NCBI RefSeq assembly: GCF_014191715.1
Contig: NZ_JACHWY010000003.1
Location: 434,001 to 498,000, forward strand
From: Litorivivens lipolytica
Lineage (GTDB): Bacteria > Pseudomonadota > Gammaproteobacteria > Pseudomonadales > Spongiibacteraceae
DNA: 64,000 bases
Direction of reading: 5' to 3'
Shown here: positions 36,260 to 45,890 of the stretch, in pieces
How positions within the stretch are numbered: position 1 is the first letter of the stretch
Layout of the letters: the number at the start of each line of letters is the position of its first letter
Position numbers and translations under genes: made by a program
Notes under the pieces: model-generated
The model's database searches: none
Told to the model about the DNA's origin: nothing
Seen by the model: only the letters and a program-made list of their open reading frames with translations

Positions 36260-36506
36260 CCGTGAGCGCGCGCTCCTGTGCGTCGCCCGCCCGATACTGA
36301 TCTATGGATCGCTGCAGGTGAGCCGCATTGGCCGGGCTTTTCATGAGGTAGACCGTTTCCATCAGGCCATTAAAGTGATCCAGCGACATGACCACGGCGT
36401 CTTCCGCGTCACGGCGCGTGATAATGGCATAATCCGCATCGTTGACGACCTGATCGAGCAAGCTCTTGAGCTTGCTGCGCGCTTCCGAAAAACTGATCAC
36501 TCGCAT
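36252..36506 (-). CDS. yefM: YefM antitoxin
   Basis: 84-residue Phd/YefM antitoxin and autorepressor. MRVISFSEARSKLKSLLDQV is the DNA-binding N-terminus; the C-terminal half (about 55-84) wraps the toxin. The frame is open to 36575, but ATG 36506 begins the canonical family sequence and lies just below the operator. Directly upstream of and overlapping yoeB. Confidence 0.93.
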   Translation of the reverse strand: MRVISFSEARSKLKSLLDQVVNDADYAIITRRDAEDAVVMSLDHFNGLMETVYLMKSPANAAHLQRSIDQYRAGDAQERALTDD

Positions 36507-36520
36507 TGGAGCTACCCACT

Positions 36521-36553
36521 TGTACTGATAATTGTACAATTTTAACCTGTACA
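36521..36553 (-). promoter_or_regulatory. YefM-YoeB operator (TGTACA repeats)
   Basis: Three TGTAC(A/T) cores precede yefM: TGTACT at 36521, TGTACA at 36533 inside the palindrome TTGTACAA, and TGTACA at 36548. The first two are 12 bp apart centre to centre, the spacing described for the paired TGTACA palindromes bound by E. coli YefM-YoeB; the third, 15 bp further out, is an extra copy. Supports autoregulation. Confidence 0.75.
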
Positions 36554-36571
36554 GCAAGTTGTTCAAGTGCT

Positions 36572-37693
36572 TCATTTACAACGCACCCAACACGCGCCCT
36601 GCTGCTCGACCCAACCCTCCAGCTCCAGCGCCAGCAATTCCGGTAACAGCTCGTCTACGGCAACTCGACACTGATCCGATAAACGATCGAGGGGCAGGGG
36701 GTCGAAGCCCAGCGCATTGAGCAGGTGCTGCTGGCCGGGCTCAAGAGTGGGTGGCTTTGCGTTGCTCGATTCCAGTTCCGCCAGCGCCGGCGGCAGCCAG
36801 CCGACCCAGGCTTCGAGAATATCTGCGGCGGATTCCACCAGCGCTGCCCCTTCGCGGATCAAGCGGTGGCAGCCTCGCGCCAGTGGATTGTGAATGGAAC
36901 CGGGGATGGCAAACACCTCCCGCCCCTGTTCCAGTGCAAAGCGGGCGGTAATAAGGGAGCCACTGCGGGGCGCCGCCTCGACCACCAGTACTCCCAAGCT
37001 CAGGCCACTGATCACACGATTTCGCTGGGGAAACTGCTCCCTCCGGGGCGGGCTGCCCGGCGGGAATTCAGACACCAGCAGGCCGCGCTCGAGAATGTCG
37101 TGGTAAAGCCGGAGATTTCGCCGGGGGTAGGGCACATCAATGCCGGTACCTAATACCGCAATGGTATCGCCACCGGCTTTCAACGCGCCCTGATGACTGC
37201 TGGAATCAACTCCCCAAGCCAGTCCGCTGGTAATGCAGAGGCCGCGCCCAGCCAAGTCCGAGGCAAAACTTTCCGCCAGAGCCAAACCGCCACGCGAAGC
37301 ATTGCGGCTGCCCACCACCGCCAGCTGGGGCTGCGCCAGCAATTCGGTGCGCCCGGCCACATAGAGCAACGGCGGCGGATCGGGGATTTCCCGCAGTAGG
37401 GCCGGGTAGCCTTCATCCATATAGGGAAGAATGCGGGCGCCCATACTAGCCAGCGCTTGCAACTGGGCATCGGCTCGGAATTCCGCGGCGTGATCGCGGC
37501 CACTCAGATAAGATGAACGGGCAGCCAGCCAACTCTGCCGGGCACCGGCCTCAAGACAGGCCGAATCACTCAGCATCAATAAATCAGTTGGGTTTGGTGC
37601 CTGCTGCATCAAGCGCAGCAGGGCACTGCGGGAAAGGCCGGGCCACTGGGAGATCAGCAGCCACTGCAGGCTGGAAAGCGAAGCAACATCCAT
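36572..37693 (-). CDS. dprA: DNA-processing protein DprA/Smf
   Basis: 373-residue protein that loads RecA on incoming single-stranded DNA in transformation. An N-terminal helical SAM-like domain (about 1-70) is followed by the Rossmann-type core with AVVGSRNASRGGLALAESFA, CITSGLAWGVDSSSHQGAL, TIAVLGTGIDVPYPRRN and FPQRNRVISGLSLGVLVVEA. A C-terminal winged-helix DML1-like domain (about 305-373) is present. It follows the LysM gene by 45 bp on the same strand. Confidence 0.95.
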   Translation of the reverse strand: MDVASLSSLQWLLISQWPGLSRSALLRLMQQAPNPTDLLMLSDSACLEAGARQSWLAARSSYLSGRDHAAEFRADAQLQALASMGARILPYMDEGYPALLREIPDPPPLLYVAGRTELLAQPQLAVVGSRNASRGGLALAESFASDLAGRGLCITSGLAWGVDSSSHQGALKAGGDTIAVLGTGIDVPYPRRNLRLYHDILERGLLVSEFPPGSPPRREQFPQRNRVISGLSLGVLVVEAAPRSGSLITARFALEQGREVFAIPGSIHNPLARGCHRLIREGAALVESAADILEAWVGWLPPALAELESSNAKPPTLEPGQQHLLNALGFDPLPLDRLSDQCRVAVDELLPELLALELEGWVEQQGACWVRCK

Positions 37694-37738
37694 GTTCTTT
37701 CTCCAGGCACATCCTGTGCCTGCGGGTTAGTTACATTA

Positions 37739-38776
37739 TCAGGTGGGGTTTTTGACTTTGTCGCCCACGCGCAGAGCCTGAGTCGCCGACAATACCACCG
37801 CGAAAGACAGCTTTTCGTAGCTGCGGAAGACCATCAGCAGGCCAGCCTCAACGTCGGGCACGCGCACAATTTCTTCAGCAATATCATCACGCACCAGCAC
37901 ACCGCGCTGATAGATCGCCATCACGTCGCCGGATTTCACACCGTCGCGCTCGCCACGGTTCAGAATCACCACATCCATGCTACCGACCTGACTGACACCA
38001 CCTTCGACGGCGATGATCTGGCCTTCGATTTCCTCACTGGGTGCACGCGGCTCAAAGCGCGGTTTCAGGGTCCGATCTTCCTGCGGCAACAGGCGATCGC
38101 CGCGGCGAATTTCCTGATTGCTGCGGTTAACCTGCAAAGTAGCAATGTCACCATCCACTGACAGGCGCTTGCCGGCGCCGATATCGCGGGCCTGAATGCC
38201 CAACAGCTCGCCGGTATCCGGATCGGTAAAGACCTGCGCCTGCCGGTAAATGCCGTAGACGCTCTCATCTTCAAACTTGCCACGGGCATAGAGGGTATCG
38301 CCGGCACCGGTCACAATATGGCCTTCGCGACCGCTCAACACATAAGGCGCCTCTTCCAGCAGGGCCTTATCGACCACCCGGCTATTGCTCAGGAAGGGGC
38401 CGATCACATCCAGCGATATGGCGGGAATGGCCGTAGTCACATCGGAAATGCGCATCTGCGGCGTCAGCTTAACGTCGCGGTTAACGGTGGTTTTCTTGAC
38501 GATGTTCTTAACCAGCCGAGGCTTACCGTCTACCCAGATCAGGTAAAGAATATCGCCAGGGTAAATAAGGTGGGGGTCATCCAGCTGCTGGTTGTAGTGC
38601 CACAACTCCGGCCAGAGCCAAGGGTCTTCCAGAAAGATATTGGAAATGCTCCACAGCGTATCACCGCGTTTTACCACGTAGGTTTGCGGGTGATCCTCTT
38701 TCAATGCCAGAACATCAGCCAGCACAGCCGCAGTAAAGCTTACAGAGAGCGCCAGACCAAGCAGCAGTCGTTTCAT
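37739..38776 (-). CDS. LysM-domain exported protein
   Basis: 345-residue protein starting at ATG 38776 with GAGG eight bases upstream. Signal peptide (about 1-20, ending AVLA), then one LysM domain at about 30-80 (TYVVKRGDTLWSISNIFL... PHLIYPGDILYLIW) for peptidoglycan binding, and a long beta-rich C-terminal region. This protein is a constant neighbour of dprA and def in Pseudomonas-type genomes. Probably periplasmic; role in cell-wall homeostasis is not established. Confidence 0.9.
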   Translation of the reverse strand: MKRLLLGLALSVSFTAAVLADVLALKEDHPQTYVVKRGDTLWSISNIFLEDPWLWPELWHYNQQLDDPHLIYPGDILYLIWVDGKPRLVKNIVKKTTVNRDVKLTPQMRISDVTTAIPAISLDVIGPFLSNSRVVDKALLEEAPYVLSGREGHIVTGAGDTLYARGKFEDESVYGIYRQAQVFTDPDTGELLGIQARDIGAGKRLSVDGDIATLQVNRSNQEIRRGDRLLPQEDRTLKPRFEPRAPSEEIEGQIIAVEGGVSQVGSMDVVILNRGERDGVKSGDVMAIYQRGVLVRDDIAEEIVRVPDVEAGLLMVFRSYEKLSFAVVLSATQALRVGDKVKNPT

Positions 38777-38870
38777 CTTGTTATCCTCGGGTGGCGGAAT
38801 GCCTTGCCACACTGTGTTGAACGCGCCGTTATACCGAAGTTTTTGCCGGACTTTTGCCATGCCTGCACGC

Positions 38871-38899
38871 ACTGACGGGAGGGCGCACTGTGGTATAAT
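38871..38899 (+). promoter_or_regulatory. Extended -10 promoter for the def operon
   Basis: A consensus TATAAT at 38894-38899 is preceded by TGG, giving an extended -10 (TGnTATAAT), with a partial -35 CTGACG at 38872-38877 (16-bp spacer). Transcription would begin near 38906, leaving a leader of about 140 nt before def. Confidence 0.6.
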
Positions 38900-39048
38900 C
38901 GACCGTAACTCTTACGTTAGCACAGATTGGGTCAATAATGCTTGTTGATCATAATCTTAGCAGCAACCGTTAAAATTTCACGACAACTCGGTCACAAACA
39001 CTCGCAAGTAGCCGCTGCAACGACCGAGAGCAGCCCGACGGACACAGC

Positions 39049-39555
39049 ATGATTCTGGACATACTCGAATTCCCCGACCCCCGCCTGCGCACCGAAGCCA
39101 AACCGGTTGCCGAGGTGGACGATCGCACCCGCAAACTGATCGACGACATGTTCGAAACCATGTACGACGCCCCTGGCATCGGTCTGGCGGCGACCCAAGT
39201 CGATGTGCACGAACAGATTATCGTGATCGACGTCAGCGAAGATCACAGTGATCCGAAAGTCTATATCAACCCGGAAATAACCGTTTTGGATCAAGACCTT
39301 GGCAGCTATGACGAAGGCTGCCTGTCGGTGCCCGGCTTCTATGAAACCGTCGAGCGCCCGGCCCATATCCGCGTTACCGCGCTGGATCGCGACGGCAATC
39401 GCTTTGAAGAAGAACCTCAAGGTCTGCTCGCGGTGTGTATTCAGCACGAGATGGATCACCTCAAGGGCAAGCTCTTTGTCGACTACCTGTCGCCGCTGAA
39501 GCGCAACCGCATCCGCAGCAAGCTGGAAAAACAGCATCGCCGGGCCGCTTCCTGA
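39049..39555 (+). CDS. def: Peptide deformylase
   Basis: 168-residue metallohydrolase removing the N-formyl group from nascent proteins. All three signatures are present: GIGLAATQ (motif 1), EGCLSVPG with the metal-binding Cys (motif 2) and QHEMDHLKG with two His ligands and the catalytic Glu (motif 3). Length matches E. coli Def. First gene of def-fmt-rsmB, 20 bp before fmt. Confidence 0.98.
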   Translation: MILDILEFPDPRLRTEAKPVAEVDDRTRKLIDDMFETMYDAPGIGLAATQVDVHEQIIVIDVSEDHSDPKVYINPEITVLDQDLGSYDEGCLSVPGFYETVERPAHIRVTALDRDGNRFEEEPQGLLAVCIQHEMDHLKGKLFVDYLSPLKRNRIRSKLEKQHRRAAS

Positions 39556-39575
39556 AGCCCCGTTAAGGACATACC

Positions 39576-40544
39576 GTGAGCCAAACCCTGCGCCTGATCT
39601 TTGCGGGCACCCCCGATTTTGCCGCCAGCCATCTCAAGGCCCTGATTCAGGATGGCCGACACGAGATTGTCGCCGTCTACAGCCAGCCTGACCGCCCGGC
39701 CGGGCGCGGCAAGAAACTGCAGGCCAGCCCGGTTAAACAACTCGCCATCGCCCACGACCTGCCGGTGTATCAACCGCTGAATTTCAAAACCGAAGACGCT
39801 GTGAGCGAACTGAAAAGCCATCAGGCCGACCTGATGATCGTGGTGGCCTACGGCTTGATCCTGCCGCAGGTGGTGCTGGATGCGCCGCGCCTCGGCTGCG
39901 TCAATGTACACGCCTCGCTGCTGCCCCGCTGGCGCGGTGCCGCGCCCATTCAACGGGCCATTGAAGCGGGCGATCTGGAAACCGGCATCACCATCATGCA
40001 AATGGATGCAGGTCTGGACACCGGTGACATGCTGCTAAAGACCACATGCCCGATTAATAGCGATGACACCGCCGCCAGCCTCCATGACAAACTGGCAGAG
40101 CAGGGCGGCCCGGCACTGATCGATGCAGTCAATCACCTCGCCGCCGGTACCTTGCAGGGCGAGCAGCAGAACGACGCCCTGAGCTGCTACGCACCGAAAA
40201 TACTGAAAGACGAGGCCCTCATTAATTGGGCCGAAGACGCCGTGCTGCTGCACCGGAAAATCCGCGCGTTTAACCCCTTCCCGGTCAGCTATACCCAACT
40301 CGGCGATGAGCGCTTGAAAATTCAGCGCGCCACCCTTGCCACCGGCGAGGGCGCTCCCGGAGAAATTCTCGCTGCGAGCAAAGACGGCATTCAGGTTGCC
40401 TGTGGTAAAGGCTCACTGCTGCTCACCGAGCTGCAGCTGCCCGGCGCCCGCGCGATGTCGGCCCAGGATATGCTCAACGCCCGTGCCGATCGCTTTACTC
40501 CCGGCACCGTGCTCGGCGAAAACGCCGGAGAAGCCCATGCCTGA
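39576..40544 (+). CDS. fmt: Methionyl-tRNA formyltransferase
   Basis: 322-residue enzyme formylating initiator Met-tRNA with 10-formyl-THF. LRLIFAGTPDFAASHLKAL at the start, the HASLLPRWRGAAPIQRAI motif with the catalytic Asn-His-Asp environment, and the C-terminal OB-like tRNA-binding domain (from about 205) are visible. GTG start at 39576 with TAAGGA upstream. Confidence 0.97.
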   Translation: MSQTLRLIFAGTPDFAASHLKALIQDGRHEIVAVYSQPDRPAGRGKKLQASPVKQLAIAHDLPVYQPLNFKTEDAVSELKSHQADLMIVVAYGLILPQVVLDAPRLGCVNVHASLLPRWRGAAPIQRAIEAGDLETGITIMQMDAGLDTGDMLLKTTCPINSDDTAASLHDKLAEQGGPALIDAVNHLAAGTLQGEQQNDALSCYAPKILKDEALINWAEDAVLLHRKIRAFNPFPVSYTQLGDERLKIQRATLATGEGAPGEILAASKDGIQVACGKGSLLLTELQLPGARAMSAQDMLNARADRFTPGTVLGENAGEAHA

Positions 40545-41832
40545 AGTTCGCGCGGCCGCCGCGCGCTGTCTGCAGGCCGTGGCTAACGGCCATTCACTGG
40601 CGCGGGAATTGCCGCGCTGGGAACAGAAGGTCAAGTTCGAGCAACGCCCGCTACTGCGCGAGCTCTGCTATGGCACCCTGCGTTTTTACCCGCTGCTCGA
40701 CGCGGTGGTGCGCCAGTCCATCAAGAAACCGATGAAGGACAAGGACAGCGACCTGCATATGCTGCTGTGTCTCGGGATCTATCAGCTCGACTACATGCGC
40801 ATTGCCGATCACGCCGCCATTAACACCACCGTCAACGCGGTGCGCAAGCTGAAAAAGGACTGGGCCAAGGGGCTCACCAATGCGGTACTGCGCCGTTTTC
40901 AGCGCGAGCGCGAAACCCTGCTGGCCGCACTGGACGAGGCCGAGAAAACCGCCCACCCGGCGTGGCTGCATCAGGCCATTCTCGAGGCCTGGCCGGAACA
41001 GGCCGAGGCGATTTTTGCCGCCAACAACAGCCATCCACCGCTGTGCCTGCGCAACAATGTGCTTCACCAGACCCGAGAAAATTACCTGGAACAGCTGGCG
41101 GGACTCGACATGGAAGCCAAGGCCTGCGCCTTTGCCGAGACCGGCATCCGGCTGGCAAAGCCCGTCGATGTCAGCAAGCTGCCCGATTTCGACGACGGCG
41201 CGGTCAGCGTGCAAGACGAATCTGCCCAACTCTGCGCCGGCCTGCTGCAACCACAACCGGGCATGCGGGTGCTGGATGCCTGCGCCGCTCCGGGCGGCAA
41301 GAGCGGCCACCTGCTGGAAGCCACCGGCGGCAACCTGAACCTGACCTGCCTCGATATCGACGATTCTCGCCTGGTGCGGGTGCAGGACAATCTGGAGCGC
41401 CTCAATCTCAGCGCCGAACTGATTGCCGGCGATGCGGCGCGCCCGGAGCAGTGGTGGGACAAGCAACCCTTCGACCAGATTCTGCTCGACGCTCCCTGCA
41501 GCGCCAGCGGGGTGGTGCGGCGCAACCCGGATATCAAACTGCATCGCCAGAGCGCCGACATTCGCGCGCTGGCCGACACGCAATTGCGCTTGCTCAAGGC
41601 CCTGTGGCCCACCCTGAAACCCGGCGGTCGCCTGCTGTACGCCACCTGCTCCATCCTGCCGACGGAAAACACCGAGGTCGTAGAGCGCTTTTTGGCCGAA
41701 GAGGGAAGCGCCCGTCACCAGCCCATTAGTGCAGACTGGGGGCTGGCACAGCCCTTCGGGCGACAACTGCTGCCACAGACAGACGGCCACGACGGTTTCT
41801 ACTACGCTGTACTTAGCAAGGCAGACGTTTAA
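40537..41832 (+). CDS. rsmB: 16S rRNA m5C967 methyltransferase RsmB
   Basis: 431-residue SAM-dependent methyltransferase acting on C967 of 16S rRNA. An N-terminal NusB-like domain (about 1-140) precedes the Rossmann core with VLDACAAPGGKSGHLLE. The two catalytic/base-flipping cysteines sit in LLDAPCSASGVVRRNPD and LLYATCSILPTENTE. The ATG at 40537 overlaps the fmt stop by eight bases; a much longer upstream frame is only a shadow across fmt. Confidence 0.96.
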   Translation: MPEVRAAAARCLQAVANGHSLARELPRWEQKVKFEQRPLLRELCYGTLRFYPLLDAVVRQSIKKPMKDKDSDLHMLLCLGIYQLDYMRIADHAAINTTVNAVRKLKKDWAKGLTNAVLRRFQRERETLLAALDEAEKTAHPAWLHQAILEAWPEQAEAIFAANNSHPPLCLRNNVLHQTRENYLEQLAGLDMEAKACAFAETGIRLAKPVDVSKLPDFDDGAVSVQDESAQLCAGLLQPQPGMRVLDACAAPGGKSGHLLEATGGNLNLTCLDIDDSRLVRVQDNLERLNLSAELIAGDAARPEQWWDKQPFDQILLDAPCSASGVVRRNPDIKLHRQSADIRALADTQLRLLKALWPTLKPGGRLLYATCSILPTENTEVVERFLAEEGSARHQPISADWGLAQPFGRQLLPQTDGHDGFYYAVLSKADV

Positions 41833-41849
41833 TAGGCCTGAGAGGAAAA

Positions 41850-41869
41850 TGTGCCTGCAATCAGGCACA
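41850..41869 (+). terminator. Hairpin between rsmB and trkA
   Basis: TGTGCCTG-caat-CAGGCACA is a perfect 8-bp stem with a 4-base loop, 18 bp after the rsmB stop. No U-tract follows, so it may be a pause or partial terminator, or an mRNA-stabilising element, rather than a full intrinsic terminator. Confidence 0.4.
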
Positions 41870-41929
41870 CGGGTTAACAAGCTCAGGTAATGCGCCTACA
41901 ATCGCGGCTAAATTGAGTCAGGATTCCTG

Positions 41930-43303
41930 ATGAAAATCATCATTCTGGGGGCAGGGCAGGTCGGCGGCACACTGGCGGCCAACCTCGCCAGCGAGCACAA
42001 CGATATCACCATCGTCGATCGCGACGGCGAGCGCTTGCAACAATTGCAGGACAAGCTCGATATCGGCACGGTAACCGGCCTTGCCTCCCACCCCGATGTC
42101 TTGCGCCGGGCGGGCGCCGACGACGCGGACATGCTGATCGCGGTGACCAGCAGTGACGAGATCAATATGGTCGCCTGCCAGATCGCCTACTCCATGTTCC
42201 GCACGCCCACCAAGATTTCTCGCATTCGCTCGCGCGCCTATCTGCTCAACGACGGCCTGTTTGCCGACGACTCCATCCCCATCGACGTCATCATCAGCCC
42301 CGAGCAATTGGTCACCCGCTACATCATGCGCCTGCTGGAATACCCCGGCTCATTGCAGGTACTGGATTTTGCCGATGGCAAGGTGCAGCTGGTTGCCGTT
42401 AAAGCCTATTACGGCGGCCCGATGGTGGGTGTGGAGCTGCAGGAAATTCGCCAGCACATGCCCAAGGTCGACACTCGCGTGGCGGCCATCTTCCGGCGCG
42501 GCGAAGCCATTCTGCCAAAAGCCGATACAGTTGTTGAAGCGGGAGACGAAGTCTTCTTTATCGCGGCCAAGGATCACATCCTGCCAGTCATGTCGGAAAT
42601 GCGCCGGCTGGATGAATCCTACAAACGCATCATGATCGCCGGTGGTGGCAATATCGGCGAACGCCTGGCGAGAGCGATTGAAAGTCGCTACTCGGTAAAA
42701 ATTATCGAGCAAAGTTATCAGCGCTGCCGGGTGCTGTCGGAAGAACTCAGCAAGGCGGTGGTATTGCACGGCGAGGCCTCGGACCACGAATTGCTGACCT
42801 CGGAAAACATCGACAATGTCGATGTGTTTTGCGCCCTGACCAACGACGACGAAGCCAACATCATGAGCTCGCTGCTGGCCAAGCGCATGGGCGCGAAAAA
42901 AGTCATCACCCTGATCACCAACCCCGCCTATGTAGATTTGGTGCAGGGCATCGAGATCGATATCGCTCTCTCGCCTCAGCAAATCACTATCGGTAGTCTG
43001 CTGGCCCACGTAAGGCGCGGCGACATTACCAACGTCCACTCCCTTCGACGCGGCGCTGCAGAAGCGTTAGAGGTGATTGCCCACGGCGACAGCCGCTCCT
43101 CAAAAGTGGTGGGCCGCCGCCTCGATGAAATCGACCTGCCCGAGGGCGTAACCATCGGCGCCCTTACTCGCGGTGAAGAGGTATTGATTGCCCACAGCCA
43201 TATTGTGGTGGAACCAGAGGATCACCTGATTCTCTTCCTCGTCGATAAAAACAAGATCAAGGAAGTGGAACGCCTGTTTCAGGTCGGTTTCACTTTCTTC
43301 TAG
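41930..43303 (+). CDS. trkA: Trk potassium uptake regulatory subunit TrkA
   Basis: 457-residue peripheral NAD(H)-binding subunit of the Trk K+ system. Two RCK units are seen: [20 protein letters not shown] at the N-terminus and [18 protein letters not shown] at about 230, each followed by a TrkA_C domain (about 140-220 and 370-455). Length matches E. coli TrkA. Directly followed by trkH (14 bp). Confidence 0.97.
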   Translation: MKIIILGAGQVGGTLAANLASEHNDITIVDRDGERLQQLQDKLDIGTVTGLASHPDVLRRAGADDADMLIAVTSSDEINMVACQIAYSMFRTPTKISRIRSRAYLLNDGLFADDSIPIDVIISPEQLVTRYIMRLLEYPGSLQVLDFADGKVQLVAVKAYYGGPMVGVELQEIRQHMPKVDTRVAAIFRRGEAILPKADTVVEAGDEVFFIAAKDHILPVMSEMRRLDESYKRIMIAGGGNIGERLARAIESRYSVKIIEQSYQRCRVLSEELSKAVVLHGEASDHELLTSENIDNVDVFCALTNDDEANIMSSLLAKRMGAKKVITLITNPAYVDLVQGIEIDIALSPQQITIGSLLAHVRRGDITNVHSLRRGAAEALEVIAHGDSRSSKVVGRRLDEIDLPEGVTIGALTRGEEVLIAHSHIVVEPEDHLILFLVDKNKIKEVERLFQVGFTFF

Positions 43304-43317
43304 GGCGAGGCCTCAAC

Positions 43318-44766
43318 ATGCATTTTGCGGTGATTGCCCGAATTGTCGGTATTCTGCTGATGGTCTTCAGTGCCACCATGCTGATTCCGGCGATCATCTC
43401 CCTGCTCGCCGCCGATGGCGCGGTGATGGCTTTTCTGATCGCGTTTGTTCTATGTTTTGGTTGCGGCGGTATTGTCTGGCTGTTTGTCAGGCGCGCACGC
43501 AGCGAACTCAATATCCGCGACGGTTTTCTGGTGGTGGCGCTGTTCTGGACGGTACTGGGCTGCTTTGGCTCGCTGCCCTTTCTACTCGCGGAAGGTCTGC
43601 ACCTGCCGCTGAGTGACGCCGTTTTTGAATCCATTTCCGGGCTGACCACCACCGGTGCCACGGTGATCACCGGCCTCGACGAATTGCCGGTCTCGATCCT
43701 GTTTTACCGTCAGTTTCTGCAATGGCTGGGCGGCATCGGCATCATCGTGATCGCGGTCGCGATTCTGCCGATACTTGGGATCGGTGGTATGCAGCTCTAC
43801 CGCGCCGAAACTCCCGGGCCGGTTAAAGACAGCAAGCTTACGCCGCGCATCACCGGTACCGCCAAGGCCCTGTTTCTGATCTACCTCTACCTGACCATTG
43901 CCTGCACGGCGGCCTATTGGCTGGCCGGCATGAGTGGTTTTGATGCCCTTTGCCACGCCTTTTCCACCGTCGCCATCGGCGGCTTTTCGACCCACGACGC
44001 CAGCCTGGGCTATTTCGATAATTCAATGATTCTGATCATTGCGTCGGTTTTCATGCTGTTGGCGGGCATCAACTTCGGCGTGCACTTTTTTGCCTGGCGC
44101 AGTCGTCGTTTCTACCACTACCTGCGCGACTCCGAGACCCGCTTTTACCTGTTTGCGGTGCTGGTGTCCTGCGTCGTCATTGTCAGCTTTCTTGCCTACA
44201 CCAAAACCTACACGGTGCAGGAAAGTGTGTTACTTGGAGTTTTCCACACCATTTCCATCGCCACCACCACTGGCTTTGCGGCGGCGGATTTTGCGGTGTG
44301 GCCCGCCTTTGTGCCGGTAATGCTGATTCTGCTGTCTTTTATGGGCGGCTGCGGCGGTTCCACTGCCGGCGGTATGAAGGTGGTGCGGGTGATGCTGATC
44401 ACCAAGCAGGGCATTCGCGAACTCAAGCAATTGATCCACCCCCACGCCATCATCCCCCTGAAAGTCGGCAACAAGCGGGTGGATGCCAAAACCGTTAGTG
44501 CCGTGTGGAGTTTCTTCGCGGTTTACATGTTTTCCTTTCTGTTAATCCTGCTGGCGCTAATGGCGAGCAATATGGATTACACCACTGCCTTTTCTGCCAC
44601 GTCCGCCACGCTGAATAACCTCGGCCCCGGTTTGGGTGACGTGTCGGCGCACTACGGCGATGTCAGCCGCAGCGCCAAATGGGTGCTTTGCTACGCCATG
44701 CTGCTCGGCCGTCTGGAAATATTCACCCTGCTGGTGCTGTTTACGCCAGCCTTCTGGAAGCACTGA
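43318..44766 (+). CDS. trkH: Trk potassium uptake channel TrkH/TrkG
   Basis: 482-residue K+-translocating membrane subunit with about ten helices arranged as four M1-P-M2 repeats. Selectivity-filter-like loops are visible as SGLTTTGATVI, FSTVAIGGFSTHD, ISIATTTGFAAADF and a final SATLNNLGPGLGD. It partners with TrkA directly upstream and overlaps the next gene by one base (TGATG). Confidence 0.96.
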   Translation: MHFAVIARIVGILLMVFSATMLIPAIISLLAADGAVMAFLIAFVLCFGCGGIVWLFVRRARSELNIRDGFLVVALFWTVLGCFGSLPFLLAEGLHLPLSDAVFESISGLTTTGATVITGLDELPVSILFYRQFLQWLGGIGIIVIAVAILPILGIGGMQLYRAETPGPVKDSKLTPRITGTAKALFLIYLYLTIACTAAYWLAGMSGFDALCHAFSTVAIGGFSTHDASLGYFDNSMILIIASVFMLLAGINFGVHFFAWRSRRFYHYLRDSETRFYLFAVLVSCVVIVSFLAYTKTYTVQESVLLGVFHTISIATTTGFAAADFAVWPAFVPVMLILLSFMGGCGGSTAGGMKVVRVMLITKQGIRELKQLIHPHAIIPLKVGNKRVDAKTVSAVWSFFAVYMFSFLLILLALMASNMDYTTAFSATSATLNNLGPGLGDVSAHYGDVSRSAKWVLCYAMLLGRLEIFTLLVLFTPAFWKH

Positions 44767-45347
44767 TGTCGCAGCGCGAGCGGTGGAATGCGCGCTACGC
44801 CAACGCGGAACGGCCCACCGTTGATCAGGCCTGCGAAGTCCTTCGGCGCAACCGTGCGCTGCTGCCGTCCGCCGGTACCGCGCTGGATTTGGCCTCCGGT
44901 GTCGGCGCGAATGCGCTACTCTTGGCCGAACACGGCCTGCGCGTATCAGCCTGGGATATCTCTGAGGTCGCGCTAGACCTGCTCCAGCAAACCACCGCAG
45001 CGCAATCACTAAGGCTGGAAACCCTCACCCGCAACGTCGAGCAGCAACCACCCGAGCCCGTCACTTTCGACGTGATTGTTGTCAGCCGCTTTCTCCATCG
45101 ACCGACCTTGCCAGCACTGGCCACGGCGCTCAAACCTGGCGGCCTGTTGTTCTATCAAACATTTAATCGCGCCAAGCCTGAGGGCGGCCCCAGCAACCCC
45201 GACTTCTTGCTGGAGCGAGGTGAGTTGCTAAGGGTTTTCTCCAACTTGCGTTTGTGCTTTTATCAAGAATATGAACAGGTTGGAAACACCGGTCAGGGCA
45301 ACCGCTTTGAAACCCTCTATGTCGGTCAGTCACCGGACAAGCCATAA
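44766..45347 (+). CDS. Class I SAM-dependent methyltransferase (TehB-like)
   Basis: 193-residue methyltransferase. The SAM site reads ALDLASGVGANALLLAEHG, followed by VSAWDISEVALDLLQ and the acidic FDVIVVSRFLHRPTLP strand. MSQRERWNARYANAERP at the start is typical of the TehB/UbiE-like small methyltransferases. The ATG overlaps the trkH stop. Substrate unknown; chalcogen-oxyanion detoxification is one possibility. Confidence 0.82.
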   Translation: MSQRERWNARYANAERPTVDQACEVLRRNRALLPSAGTALDLASGVGANALLLAEHGLRVSAWDISEVALDLLQQTTAAQSLRLETLTRNVEQQPPEPVTFDVIVVSRFLHRPTLPALATALKPGGLLFYQTFNRAKPEGGPSNPDFLLERGELLRVFSNLRLCFYQEYEQVGNTGQGNRFETLYVGQSPDKP

Positions 45348-45359
45348 CAAGAGATCGCG

Positions 45360-45707
45360 ATGAAAGAACTGGATGACCTCCGCCAAAGATTGCGACACTT
45401 CGCCGCCGAGCGCGACTGGGATCAGTTCCACTCTCCTAAAAACCTGTCGATGGCCCTCAGTGTGGAAGCCAGCGAACTCGTAGAGTGTTTTCAGTGGCTG
45501 ACCGAAGAGCAGTCGTGCAACCTCACCGCTGAGCAGCTGGCCGCTGTCACCGACGAAATCGCCGATATCCAGCTCTATCTGGTGCGTCTGGCGGATAAAT
45601 TGAATGTTGATATCCCCAGCGCCCTCAACCAGAAGATTGCGAAGAACGAGGCCAAGTACCCGGCAGACAAAGTGCGCGGGAGCTCAAAAAAATATACGGA
45701 ATACTGA
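45360..45707 (+). CDS. MazG-like nucleotide pyrophosphohydrolase (dCTPase type)
   Basis: 115-residue all-alpha NTP pyrophosphohydrolase. KNLSMALSVEASELVECFQW and the downstream DEIADIQLYLVRLADKL supply the ExxE and ExxD metal-binding motifs of the MazG/RS21-C6 family, and WDQFHSPKNL is typical of the XTP3/dCTPase branch. It probably removes non-canonical or excess dNTPs. It sits 12 bp after the methyltransferase. A 7-bp hairpin (TGAGCGC-tatc-GCGCTCA, 45705-45722) includes its stop codon. Confidence 0.88.
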   Translation: MKELDDLRQRLRHFAAERDWDQFHSPKNLSMALSVEASELVECFQWLTEEQSCNLTAEQLAAVTDEIADIQLYLVRLADKLNVDIPSALNQKIAKNEAKYPADKVRGSSKKYTEY

Positions 45708-45890
45708 GCGCTATCGCGCTCATAGAGGCTTGCTCCCCAGCAAGGCCTGACGGCGAGAACCGGCTAAGCACTTGATTCTCAAGCAACCCTAAACCAGAAT
45801 TAAGTATTAGCACCAGCAGCTATACTCGAAATAACAACATGCTCGCGTTGGGACCTCGCATCTGTCTCAGCTTCAAAAAGGGAGTCTATA

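Noticed and set aside
40336-40536. N-terminal extension of rsmB
   Set aside because: It lies inside fmt in another frame; the family sequence begins at ATG 40537 and the extension is not protein-like.
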